64,000 nucleotides of DNA from assembly GCF_003672135.1 (NCBI RefSeq), contig NC_039518.1, forward strand, positions 5,892,136 through 5,956,135. The letters are read 5' to 3'. The DNA comes from Ooceraea biroi. Its lineage: Eukaryota > Arthropoda > Insecta > Hymenoptera > Formicidae. Under the pieces are notes generated by a model, which worked only from the letters and a program-made list of their open reading frames with translations, had not been told where the DNA came from and ran no database searches. Each line of letters opens with the position of its first letter. The first letter of the stretch is position 1. A program made the position numbers and the translations under genes. Below, in pieces: positions 44,211-56,120 of this stretch.

Positions 44211-46544
44211 AAGAAAACTGCGGCTCACGGTTATAGAAATTCTTGTGGAAACTTACGGTGTTCTGCCCATCAATAAAGACGTGTGAAGGAACAAAGAACG
44301 CTGTCGACAACAAGAAAGCTTGAAAATGCCAGATTGCAAGCAATTATTGCACGAAATCCAACACGAACCACTTCAGAACTTGCCAGGCAATTAAATGTTG
44401 ATCGTTACAACAGGTAGCAAAGCATTTACATGAAATGGCAAAAATTCAAGAAGCATAAGTTGGGACAGGGTTCGACCATCATTAATCGGAAAGTGCCCAT
44501 CTGAACATTTGCATTTCGTTGATCGCCAGGCAAAAAAAGAAAGAGTCTTTTGTCTCGGAGTTTACTGGGGATGAAAAGGGATCTATTTTGATAATCCGAA
44601 ACGCAGAAACATCATGGTGGATCCAGGCGAACCAATCAACAATCCACTCCGAGACGCAATATTCACGGTTGCGGAATCTGACTAAGTAATGCCTGTATTG
44701 TGGTGGATAGCTGTACTATGAGCTGTTACAATCCGCATGAGACTAGGTCGACGGCTATGGGTGCCCCTTATCTATCCACGACTACGATCGCCACATCTGT
44801 TACCAAGTTGAAGGCGTAACTGATGCCACTCCCTATGGTAGCGCATAATCCAACCACACAATTTTCCCGCATGTACACACCATATGTTCGGACTGACCAG
44901 AAGTTAAACGACGGAAAGTATTCTCTCTCTTCGTGACAACGCCTCGACCTCGCGTTGTCGTGGTCAGTGAACGAACAACTATTAGAGCCTTGAATGGCAA
45001 GTCCTTAACGCCACCCACGCGTATTCTCCGCTTGCTCCATGGATTATATTTGTTTCGGTGGATGCAACACGCTTCTAGAGGAATACACACTTTGATCATT
45101 TCGAAGAAGTGCGAAAAATCGTTCGCGAATGGATCAACTGAAAAAGAAGAGTCATTTCGATCGTGGTGGGATCCACTTTTGCCAGTGGCTGCTCATCAGC
45201 ATTAGAACTCTAATGTTGAACACCTTATTCTATGCCTACACCCCAGAGCTCGATGAGAGACTTATGGTACCAGCATCCTATACAAATCTCTTCCTTACAA
45301 TGACGCAGATTAGACCGAGGCTTCTCGCTCACCGTTGATTCCGGCACGTTAGAACCTTACGACATCACTAAGAGCCTTTAGCTATAGTGAGGAAAACCCA
45401 GAATCACAGAAGGACTAATGGAAGTTCGGACATCAATTATTTCGGAAAGACACACGTATATGTATCATCTGCGCCGCTACATCCCTCACACTGCCCACTC
45501 ATCATCCCGTCACCTAAGATATCAGGCGCGCTACCATGTTCCTATCTTCCTTCACGGCAATTTCACCTAGTTGTACCGGTGAATACTTCAGCTTGATCGC
45601 CAGGGCAAAAAAAGGAAGTATCGCCTCTATCACCTTCTCAATTGTCCGTCATGTTGTTACTGGGGAGAAAGGAATCATGGTGGATAATCTCTCTCGAGAA
45701 CCATGCGAATACGTGACCCACTCACGAAAATCGTACACACTTATCTGCCGTTGGTGGACCCAGAACACTACCGAGCACAGTATACGGCTAGTCTATATCG
45801 CGATCCAGATAAATGCAGCCGCATCGAAAACAATTACCGTCAATCTACGCGCTATCCCAAATACAACTGTAGGCGAGAGAGCACTACTACATACCTACTA
45901 CCATCAACATCCACTCCGAACGCCACATATTCATGTTCAAAGTAAGCTTGTATTGGGTGGCGATAGTGTACTTATTAGCTGTAAATCGCAATGAGCACTG
46001 TCACGCTGATGGGTTATCAGACACCAACGTTGTACAAGGTGAAAGCAAGCATTGGAACTCAAACACGACCAACCAATTGCGAGTAAACGAGGAAAGTATT
46101 CTTCTTCGTGGACCAACGCCTCGACCTCCGCGTGTGCGATGTCAGATATGATGTTTTTGAAACTTCTCAAGAATGCCACTGTACACCTCATACTCCTCTA
46201 CATCAATTATATCTAATTGACACCGATACAGTTTATCATTCTTCAAGAGGTTACGGACAGTTCACATATCCATCCTTCCGTTATCTAGCTGAATTAGGAA
46301 ACAACTCACGCCTCTATTTCCATTCCTTCTACCCGCCATCTTACATTGCTCACGCCCGACGGCTGCCCACAGTTCAAACCTACACCAGCCCATCCAACTC
46401 CAAATAAGATTGAAACAAACTATATAGAGCGTGAATGCAAGTCTACGTGCGGTGTGGCCGGTCGGTCATGAGTCGTGCGGCCCACGGGCGTGTGATTTCG
46501 TCGCGCGATGCCGGAATTTTTTTTTTTAAATTTTTAAAAATTTT
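44211..46544 (+). other. Error-rich mariner-like sequence, probably unpolished
   Basis: From GAAAACTGCGGCTCAC on, this follows the array D transposase region but with very frequent insertions, deletions and substitutions (for example around 44280-44720), decaying between about 44740 and 46400 into sequence matching only in patches. Such dense indels, beside near-identical copies elsewhere, look like uncorrected long-read sequence. The stretch 46430-46544 is unlike anything else here. Confidence 0.6.
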
Positions 46545-47452
46545 CCGTGATGCAACACGCTTTAGAGGATACACACTTTGATAATTTCGAAGAAGTGCGA
46601 AAATTCGTCGTCGAATGGATCAACTGAAAAGAAGAGTCATTTATCGTGGTGGAATCCATCTCTTGCCAGAGCATTAAATGTTATCGTACAACCGGTACCA
46701 AACATTTACATGAAATGGGAAAATTCAGAAAGAAGGGAAATGGGTTCGACATCAATTATCGGAAAGTGCCATTTTAACATTGCATTTCGTTGATCGGCGG
46801 CAAAAAAAGAAGAGTCTTTTGTCTCGGATTGTACTTGGGGAAAGTGGATCTATTTTGATATCATCCACGCAGAAAATCATGAGGATCAGGACAACATCTC
46901 CACTCCGACTCAATATTCACGGTCATCAAAAGTAATGCTCTGTATTTGGGATAGTGTACTATGAGCTGTTAAATCCGCATGAGACTGTCAGCTGATGTAT
47001 CGACACAATGTCGAATGCCATAGTGAAGCAAGCATTGGACCAAAACGACCACCAATTGCGAGTAAACGACGGAAAGTGATTCTTCTTCTGGACAACGCTC
47101 GACCTCGCGTTGCGTCAGTGAAACAAACACTATTAGAGCTGAATGGAAGTCTTACCGCACCCCGCGTATTCTCCGGACATGCTCCATGCGATTATTATTT
47201 GTTCCGGTGGATGCAACACGCTTTAAGGATACACACTTTGATAAATTTCGAAGAAGTGCGAAAATTCGTCGTCGAATGGATCAACTGAAAAGAAGAGTGA
47301 TTTTATCGTGGTGGAATCCATCTCTTGCCAGAAAGATGGGAAAAAGTTATAGAAAACGAGGAAAATATTTGATTAAGGTATTCATTCATTATCATATTTA
47401 AATACATGCGTTTTTGAGCAAAAAAACCCTCAAAACTAAATCACACCCCTAA
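46545..47452 (+). mobile_element. Noisy second copy of the end of array D
   Basis: Follows the last part of array D, including the CTTGCCAGA joint near 46664 and the right end at 47452, but with many one-base gaps. It is followed by segment P again. Probably the same locus as 40385-41296 assembled twice. Confidence 0.65.
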
Positions 47453-47454
47453 TA

Positions 47455-48474
47455 TTTGTTGGAACAACCGTGTGCAAGCCGTGGCCGCCTATGGTTATCC
47501 TAGAGCGCGTGTGCCATGAGTGCCACCGGCACGCAAAAAGTCATGGGATCGCGTCGCGCCATGAGGTACATGCGTGGCGGCAGGAAGGGGGTGAAGGCGG
47601 TGACTTGAAAGAGGTTTTCCGTGAAAGGAGTGGTCCTGAGCAACTACCTTTTGTGTGGATCTTTCGGCAAGTCTCGGCGCGCTCGTACGAGCGCCGCTAG
47701 TCCATAATGGTCTCACCCCCGCTAATTCTTGCCTTTGTGATGATATGAAAAATGCGAGATGGAGAAATGTAACGGACGCGCAGCATACAAAGCTTCAATG
47801 AAAATAGTTCAGCTCGAGAATCTTCGTCAACTAGACGATGTGAATCAGTAACAAAGGAAAAACTTTCGCACTGCAAAGATGTTCTTGTCAGTCATTCGAT
47901 AATGACATTTGTTAACTTTCGTAAATGACACGGTTTCGAAAAGATTCCTAATCTTTCTTCTTTCTCAAAATCTCAAAGCATAAGACTTTGCAGTTTCTTT
48001 GTTCGAAATTCTTCGAAAATTGGTACAATAGTTGTTTTCTCCGTTAAAATGGTTTTTTCGGTATTCTAGAGATAGAGTTCAGAATGCGATGTACGTTCCA
48101 GTGACGCTCCAACTGTTTTTCGCAGTATTTTCACAATTTGAAAGACGTTTCGGCAACACAATACGCGGCCACGATGGGCGTAGTGACTCGGATCCGCGGG
48201 TCAGAAAATGCATGAAAAGTTAATTGAAACCGTCGCTTTTCACCGGCACTGAATAAAAGCCGATTGTCCGCATGCCATACAGGGTGTTTTATTATGGGGG
48301 CAAGTTGGCGGGGGCTGGCGGAGCCGGCACTTACCACCGTGAAAAAAGTCCTCGACGATCGAGGCGTCGGGATGCCTCGGGAATATTCATCGAGCGACGC
48401 ATGAAATCGAGGGGCGTGCAGCGCGATACTTCACGGCTATACAGCGACGAGAGGAGTCGTGAAATCTATTAATT
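47455..48474. repeat. Segment P (second, noisy copy)
   Basis: Matches 41299-42321 with scattered small indels. It stops at ATTAATT exactly where P meets Q in the first copy, and is followed by a gap. Confidence 0.75.
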
Positions 48475-48574
48475 NNNNNNNNNNNNNNNNNNNNNNNNNN
48501 NNNNNNNNNNNNNNNNNNNNNNNNNNNNNNNNNNNNNNNNNNNNNNNNNNNNNNNNNNNNNNNNNNNNNNNNNN
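48475..48574. other. Assembly gap, 100 N
   Basis: Exactly 100 undetermined bases, a common placeholder for a gap of unknown size. It sits at the P/Q boundary. Confidence 0.99.
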
Positions 48575-50842
48575 CATGGAGCAATACGCGTGGTGCGTAA
48601 GACTTGCCATTCAAGCTCTAATAGTTGTTGTTTCACTGACAACGCAACGCGAGGTCGAGCGTTGTCACGAAGAAGAATCACTTTCCGTCGTTTACTCGCA
48701 ATTGGTGGTCGTGTTGTTTGTCCAATGCTTGCTTCAACTTGTACAATTGGTGTCGATAACCATCAGCCGTGACAGTCTCATGCGGATTTAACAGCTCATA
48801 GTACACTATCCCACCAAATACAGAGCATTACTTTTTGAACCGTGAATATTGCGTCTCGGAGTGGATGTTGATGTTCGCCTGGATCCACCCATGATTTTCT
48901 GCGTTTCGGATTATCAAAATAGATCCACTTTTCATCCCCAGTAACAATCCGAGACAAAAGACTCTTCTTTTTTTGCCTGGCGATCAACGAAATGCAAATG
49001 TTCAAATGGCACTTTCCGATAATTGATGTCGAACCCATTTCCCTTCTTTTTGAATTTTTGCCATTTCATGTAAATGTTTGGTACCTGTTGTACGATCAAC
49101 ATTTAATGCTCTGGCAAGTTCTGAAGTGGATCGTGTTGGATTTTCGTGCAATAATGCTTGCAAATCTGCATTTTCAAGCTTTCTTGGTTGTCCCGAGCGT
49201 TCTTTGTCCTTCACACGTCTTAATTGATGGGGCAGAATCACCGTAAGTTTCCACAAGAATTCTATAACCGTGAGCCGCAGTTTTCTTTTGATTAAAAAAC
49301 AAAAGCAACGCAGGTCGAAAATGCTGTTTCGGAAGTTGCATTTTTACGATGATATAACACGACTGTTATTGCATCTATTGCTATAATGCTACTAAATGTC
49401 ATGGATAATGTCAACACTGTAGAAAGAACAGTTATCGGAAACAGTTATTGGAACAAACTGACACTACAGCCATCTGTTGCAAAACCCTCAAAACTATTAG
49501 GGGTGTGATTTTATTTGAGGGTTTTTTGCTCAAAAACGCATGTATTTAAATATGATAATGAATACCTTAATCAAAATATTTTCCTTCCTTTTCTATAACT
49601 TTTTCCCATCTTTCTGGCAAGAGATGGATTCCACCACGATAAAATCACTCTTCTTTTCAGTCGATCCATTCGTCGACGAATTTTCGCACTTCTTCGAAAT
49701 TATCAAAGTGTGTATCCTCTAAAGCTGTTGCATCCACCGCACAAATAATAATCGCATGAGCAATGTACGGAGAATACGCGGGTGCGGTAAGACTTGCCAT
49801 TCGAGCTCTAATAGTGTTTGTTTCACTGATAACGCAACGCGAGGTCGAGCGTTGTCACGAAGAAGAATCACTTTCCGTCGTTTACTCGCAATTGGTGGTC
49901 GTTTTTGGTCCAATGCTTGCTTCAACTTGTACAATTGGTGTCGATAACCATCAGCCGTGACAGTCTCATGCGGATTTAACAGCTCATAGTACACTATCCC
50001 ACCAAATACAGAGCATTACTTTTGAACCGTGAATATTGCGTCTCGGAGTGGATGTTGATGGTTCGCCTGGATCCATCCATGATTTTCTGCGTTTCGGATT
50101 ATCAAAATAGATCCACTTTCATCCCAGTAACAATCCGAGACAAAAGACTCTTCTTTTTTTGCCCGGCGATCAACGAAATGCAATGTTCAAATGGCACTTT
50201 CCGATAATTGATGTCGAACCCATTTCCCTTCTTTCTGAATTTTTCCCATTTCATGTAAAGTTTGGCAACTGTTGTACAATCAACATTTAATGCTCTGGCA
50301 AGAGATGGATTCCACCACGATCAAATGATTCTTCTTTTCAGTTGATCCATTGTCGACGAATTTTCGCACTTCTTCGAAATTATCAAAGTGTGTATCCTCT
50401 AAAGCGTGTTGATCCACCGGAACAAATAATATCGCAATGGAGCAATACGCGTGGTGCGGTAAGACTTCCCATTTCAAGGCTCTAATAGTGTTGTTTCACT
50501 GACAACGCAACGCGAGGTCGAGCGTGTCACGAAGAAGAATCACTTTCCGTCGTTTACTCGCAATCAATTGGTGGTCGTTTTTGTCCAATGCTTGCTTCAA
50601 CTTGTACAATTGGTGTCGATAACCATCAGCCGCTGACAGTCTCATGCGGATTTAACAGCTCATAGTACACTATTCCACCAAATACAGAGCATTACTTTTG
50701 AACCGTGAATATTGCGGTCTCGGATGGATTGTTGATGTTCGCCTGGATCCATCCATGATTTTCTGCGTTTCGGATTATCAAAATAGATCCACTTTTCATC
50801 CCAGTAACAATCCGAGACAAAAGACTCTTCTTTTTTTGCCCG
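48575..50842 (-). mobile_element. Partial mauritiana-type mariner array between P and Q copies
   Basis: Minus-strand units resembling array E: an internal piece (about 50290-50842), a CTTGCCAGA joint near 50290, a unit to a right end at 49497, the right end/TA/GTTTTGAGGG joint at 49495-49496, and a left-truncated unit running into the gap. It carries more one-base indels than array E. It meets segment Q at CCCG/CCGTTGAA without any transposon end or TA, so it is not a natural insertion here. Confidence 0.7.
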
Positions 50843-52731
50843 CCGTTGAATATGTCGCTTTTTTACGCTCGCTGTTACGGCCGTTAGCGGGGTTTCCCCT
50901 TGCTTACCCGGAGTCGATTACGTCGGCGTCACGTAATCAGCTTTCAGTATCTGCACTCGATTACGCGCGTGTAAAATCTCGCAAACGAGAGGTCACTCCT
51001 TCTGTTACTGAAACTTTTCATTCTTTTGACTCTGCTATTAATATTTCTCGATTCTCGCATCACGCCGAGAGTTACGTTAAAACTCTCGCACCAGCCAGAC
51101 TCTGACGATCGTGCAAAGTGCACAATGAGAATTCAGCCCAAAGTCGCCGACTTTCCCGTACGATCGACTGAACTTGGACCTTCGAGCGTACCTTCCTTAG
51201 TTACGGCGAGACCAAGACTTGTTCAATTATCATAAAATTTCACGTATGTGCGTCGGCAGGAGAGCTCGCTACCGCGCTGCTGAATATCCGATCCGAGATA
51301 CGCTTGCAACAAAAGTGTGCTCGGTGCAGGCAAAGAGCCGCAGGTCGAGCGAGTCAAATCGCCGGCCTGGCGACGGCACAAGTTTCGACCTGCGGCCGAC
51401 ATTCTCATTGGGTTTTCACGCGGCAGGCATCTTGGAAGATGCCGAGGCGAAGGTCAATACTTTCCGAGCTACTTAAGGCGTATGCCCCTGTTAGACAGTC
51501 GCGCGACCGGAGAACCGCATAGAGCTACGTCGCCACGACGAATCGAAGATTTCACGGAGACCGATGCGGCTTTTGCGAGGTGCTCCGCCCACGAGGCTAC
51601 GTGCTGTCCTGCCTCTTACAACGTGCCTTCGTTAAGGGTGGCCAGCTGCGCGGCGCGCACTGTTAAAAATAGCAGCCAGTGGAATTTTATTTAAATTTTC
51701 CGGGGTAGCAGCGTGCGAGGGTGAATGATTATATACGCGGTGCCACGTTTGATGTATTTGAACGTAATGTGACATGGTGTTTCGTCAAATAAAATGGAGT
51801 CCCGAGTGAATAAGAAGAATACAATTTTATCAAGATTATTTAAGCAATAGCAAGAGTTTGCAACAATACAGAGACACGTAGTTAATAAAATGTTTTAAAC
51901 TCATACAGAACGCACACATGTACAATAGAAGCAAACGTTTTGTATGTATTGAAATAAAGCACGTTTGAGGAACGAGTGGACAGCTGACTTTCATCATCGA
52001 GTTCCCGAAGAACGGACTTCGAAACGGTGCAACGTGCGACATCGCAGATCCGCCTTCTCATTCTCTCGGGATTGCGGGAAATGCCGAAGATGGCAGATGA
52101 CGAGCGACCTGATTAGATTCGGTGCCGCTCGAAAGGCGACGGCGATGCCCGGGACCGTCACGGATCTCAGATCGACATTCAGCCGATTTCCGCGCAGCTT
52201 GGTAACGGTGATTCCGCCACGTAAACAGGAGCGGCGCGATCGGAGTTGATTTAAGTCTCTTTCACGAGCGACTTCCTTCACGGCGAGTTCACTTGGATCG
52301 TTACCAGATGTGATTCGGCCGGATCTCATGATTCTCCACGGTTTTTCCGCAGGCAAGAGGCACAAACGTCTTTGTGCTGCGAACTCGCGCGTGCAATCCA
52401 GTCCGAGTATTGTGCAGGAGCGGTCAGCGGTCTCGTTTCGAGGAAGGTTTTCCTTTTTCCAAAAAATATATATATTAGGGGTGTGATTTAGTTTTGAGGG
52501 TTATTTTGCTCAAAAAAGCATGTATTTAATTATGATAATGAATGAATACCTTAATCAAAATATTTTCCTTCGTTTTCTATAACTTTTTCCCGTCTTTCTG
52601 GCAAGAGATGACGATAAAATGACTCTTCTTTTCAGTTGATCCATTCGTCGACGAATTTTCGCACTTCTTCGAAATGATCAAAGTGTGTATCCTCTAAAGC
52701 GTGTTGCATCCACCGGAACAAATAATAATCG
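50843..52731. repeat. Segment Q (second copy)
   Basis: Colinear with 42322-44210. Here the mariner right end at its edge (52475) continues smoothly into a full array, so this copy probably shows the true right side of the locus. Confidence 0.85.
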
Positions 52732-53652
52732 CATGGAGCAATACGCGTGGTGCGGTAAGACTTGCCATTCAAGCTCTAATAGTGTTTGTTTCACTGACAA
52801 CGCAACGCGAGGTCGAGCGTTGTCACGAAGAAGAATCACTTTCCGTCGTTTACTCGCAATTGGTGGTCGTTTTTGGTCCAATGCTTGCTTCAACTTGTAC
52901 AATTGGTGTCGATAACCATCAGCCGTGACAGTCTCATGCGGATTTAACAGCTCATAGTACACTATCCCACCAAATACAGAGCATTACTTTTGAACCGTGA
53001 ATATTGCGTCTCGGAGTGGATGTTGATGGTTCGCCTGGATCCACCCATGATTTTCTGCGTTTCGGATTATCAAAATAGATCCACTTTTCATCCCCAGTAA
53101 CAATCCGAGACAAAAGACTCTTCTTTTTTTGCCTGGCGATCAACGAAATGCAAATGTTCAAATGGCACTTTCCGATAATTGATGTCGAACCCATTTCCCT
53201 TCTTTTTGAATTTTTGCCATTTCATGTAAATGTTTGGTACCTGTTGTACGATCAACATTTAATGCTCTGGCAAGTTCTGAAGTGGATCGTCTTGGATTTT
53301 CGTCCAATAATGCTTGCAAATCTGCATTTTCAAGCTTTCTTGGTTGTCCCGAGCGTTCTTTTTCCTTCACACGTCTTAATTGATGGGGCAGAATCACCGT
53401 AAGTTTCCACAAGAATTCTATAACCGTGAGCCGCAGTTTTCTTTTGATTAAAAAACAAAAGCAACGCATGTCGAAAATGCTGTTTCGGAAGTTGCATTTT
53501 TACGATGATATAAACACGACTGTTATTGCATCTATTGCTATAATGCTACTAAATGTCATGGATAATGTCAACACTGTAAGAAAGAACAGTTATCGGAAAC
53601 AGTTATTGGAACAAACTGACACTACAGCCATCTGTTGCAAAACCCTCAAAAC
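52475..53652 (-). mobile_element. Array E unit e3, starts at the left-end TA
   Basis: Begins after e2's right end plus TA, missing the 14 outermost left bases. It has the 12-bp insertion (CCAATAACTGTT near 53605) shared with array D unit 2. It encodes the same disabled transposase and ends at the Q border. Confidence 0.83.
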
Positions 53653-53654
53653 TA

Positions 53655-54470
53655 TTAGGGGTGTGATTTAATTTTGAGGGTTTTTTTGCTCAAAAACGCA
53701 TGTATTTAAATATGATAATGAATACCTTAATCAAAATATTTTCCTTCCTTTTCTATAACTTTTTCCCATCTTTCTGGCAAGAGATGGATTCCACCACGAT
53801 AAAATCACTCTTCTTTTCAGTCGATCCATTCGTCGACGAATTTTCGCACTTCTTCGAAATTATCAAAGTGTGTATCCTCTAAAGCGTGTTGCATCCACCG
53901 GCACAAATAATAATCGCATGGACCAATGTACGGAGAATACGCGGGGTGCGGTAAGACTTGCCATTCGAGCTCTAATAGTGTTTGTTTCACTGATAACGCA
54001 ACGCGAGGTCGAGCGTTGTCACGAAGAAGAATCACTTTCCGTCGTTTACTCGCAATTGGTGGTCGTTTTTGGTCCAATGCTTGCTTCAACTTGTACAATT
54101 GGTGTCGATAACCATCAGCCGTGACAGTCTCGTGCGGATTTAACAGCTCATAGTACACTATCCCACCAAATACAGAGCATTACTTTTGAACCGTGAATAT
54201 TGCGTCTCGGAGTGGATGTTGATGGTTCGCCTGGATCCATCCATGATTTTCTGCGTTTCGGATTATCAAAATAGATCCACTTTTCATCCCCAGTAACAAT
54301 CCGAGACAAAAGACTCTTCTTTTTTTGCCCGGCGATCAACGAAATGCAAATGTTCAAATGGCACTTTCCGATAATTGATGTCGAACCCATTTCCCTTCTT
54401 TCTGAATTTTTCCCATTTCATGTAAATGTTTGGCAACTGTTGTACAATCAACATTTAATGCTCTGGCAAG
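53655..54470 (-). mobile_element. Array E unit e2, joint to right end
   Basis: Starts at the CTTGCCAGA microhomology joint within the helix-turn-helix codons and continues through GDEKW, RDNARPR and PCDYYL to the right end. Confidence 0.82.
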
Positions 54471-55529
54471 AGATGGATTCCACCACGATCAAATGATTCT
54501 TCTTTTCAGTTGATCCATTGGTCGACGAATTTTCGCACTTCTTCGAAATTATCAAAGTGTGTATCCTCTAAAGCGTGTTGCATCCACCGGAACAAATAAT
54601 AATCGCATGGAGCAATACGCGTGGTGCGGTAAGACTTCCCATTCAAGCTCTAATAGTGTTTGTTTCACTGACAACGCAACGCGAGGTCGAGCGTTGTCAC
54701 GAAGAAGAATCACTTTCCGTCGTTTACTCGCAATTGGTGGTCGTTTTTGGTCCAATGCTTGCTTCAACTTGTACAATTGGTGTCGATAACCATCAGCCGT
54801 GACAGTCTCATGCGGATTTAACAGCTCATAGTACACTATCCCACCAAATACAGAGCATTACTTTTGAACCGTGAATATTGCGTCTCGGAGTGGATGTTGA
54901 TGGTTCGCCTGGATCCATCCATGATTTTCTGCGTTTCGGATTATCAAAATAGATCCACTTTTCATCCCCAGTAACAATCCGAGACAAAAGACTCTTCTTT
55001 TTTTGCCCGGCGATCAACGAAATGCAAATGTTCAAATGGCACTTTCCGATAATTGATGTCGAACCCATTTCCCTTCTTTCTGAATTTTTCCCATTTCATG
55101 TAAATGTTTGGTACCTGTTGTACGATCAACATTTAATGCTCTGGCAAGTTCTGAAGTGGATCGTGTTGGATTTTCGTGCAATAATGCTTGCAAATCTGCA
55201 TTTTCAAGCTTTCTTGGTTGTCCCGAGCGTTCTTTTCCTTCACACGTCTTAATTGATGGGGCAGAATCACCGTAAGTTTCCACAAGAATTCTATAATCGT
55301 GAGCCGCAGTTTTCTTTTGATTAAAAAACAAAAGCAACGCACGTCGAAAATGCTGTTTCGGAAGTTGCATTTTTACGATGATATAAACACGACTGTTATT
55401 GCATCTATTGCTATAATGCTACTAAATGTCATGGATAATGTCAACACTGTAAGAAACAACAGTTATCGGAAACAAACTGACACTACAGCCATCTGTTGCA
55501 AAACCCTCAAAACTAAATCACACTCCTAA
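54471..55529 (-). mobile_element. Array E unit e1, left end to joint
   Basis: Keeps the left tip and lacks the 12-bp insertion, like array D unit 1. Its N-terminal frame (55032-55370, ATG at 55370) stays open across the 45-base loss (KTCEGKERSGQPRKLEN) to SESAI and a stop. The catalytic half is in another frame, and the unit ends at the microhomology joint. Confidence 0.83.
55032..55370 (-). pseudogene. Truncated N-terminal half of a mariner transposase
   Basis: 112 codons, MQLPKQHFRRALLLFFNQ to RHQLSESAI. It contains the second helix-turn-helix (TSELARALNVDRTTG) but only part of the first region because of the in-frame loss after KTCE. If translated it would be a DNA-binding fragment without catalytic residues; there is no evidence that it is made. 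Confidence 0.7.
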
Positions 55530-55539
55530 TATATATATA

Positions 55540-56118
55540 CAGGGTGGCCCATTTTAATTTATACAGTCGATTTTTTAAAAAACTAAAAGAGATACGAAAA
55601 AATGTTTCAGACAGACACGTCACGATTTCGAGGGGGACATAAGATCATACCATTGGTTTGACTTTGAATAGTCGTTTGAAGGTCACGCGAAGATCACCTT
55701 CAATTTCTTAAATTGAAACCCCAACTTTTTATTGCAGATTCTTATGCTCCATCGAAAAGTAAGTAACTTTTGTCTGAAACATTTTTCCGAAAACTGTCAT
55801 CTTATGTCCTTAAAATGATCTTCAAGATGAGTTTTGATGACATTTTAAGGACATAAGATGACATTTTTCGGAAAAATGTTTCAGACAAAAGTTACTTACT
55901 TTTCGATGGAGAATAAGAATCTGCAATAAAAAGTTGGGGTTTCAATTTAAGAAATTGAAGGTGATCTTCGCGTGACCTTCAAACGACTATTCAAGGTCAA
56001 ACCAATGGTATCATCTTATGTCCCCCTCGAAATCGTGACGTGTCTGTCTGAAACATTTTTTCGTATCTCTTTTAGTTTTTTAAAAAATCGACTGTATAAA
56101 TTAAAATGGGCCACCCTG
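55540..56118. mobile_element. Foldback element with near-perfect arms (579 bp)
   Basis: Ends CAGGGTGGCCCATTTTAATT inverted, with TA at both sides (55538-55539, 56119-56120). The left arm (55540 to about 55818) is the reverse complement of the right (about 55840-56118) almost throughout, leaving a loop of about 20 bp (ATCTTCAAGATGAGTTTTGA). It is non-coding. The CAGGGTGG tip is like that of the DUF4817-type element at 15562, suggesting the same class of transposase mobilises it. Confidence 0.85.
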
Positions 56119-56120
56119 TA

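Larger units (their letters stand above)
52475..55529 (-). mobile_element. Mauritiana-type mariner array E: three units
   Basis: Read on the minus strand: left end TTAGGAGTGTGATTTAG at 55529, TA outside (55530-55531); unit e1 to the CTTGCCAGA joint (54462-54470); unit e2 to a right end at 53655; TA (53653-53654); unit e3 from GTTTTGAGGG to a right end at 52475 with TA outside (52473-52474). It is the inverted counterpart of array D, and the right ends of both point towards segment P-Q. Confidence 0.87.

Noticed and set aside
45387..46407. Frames of 69-152 codons in the noisy region
   Set aside because: The sequence is indel-rich mariner-like DNA; frames there carry no recognisable protein and are likely artefacts.
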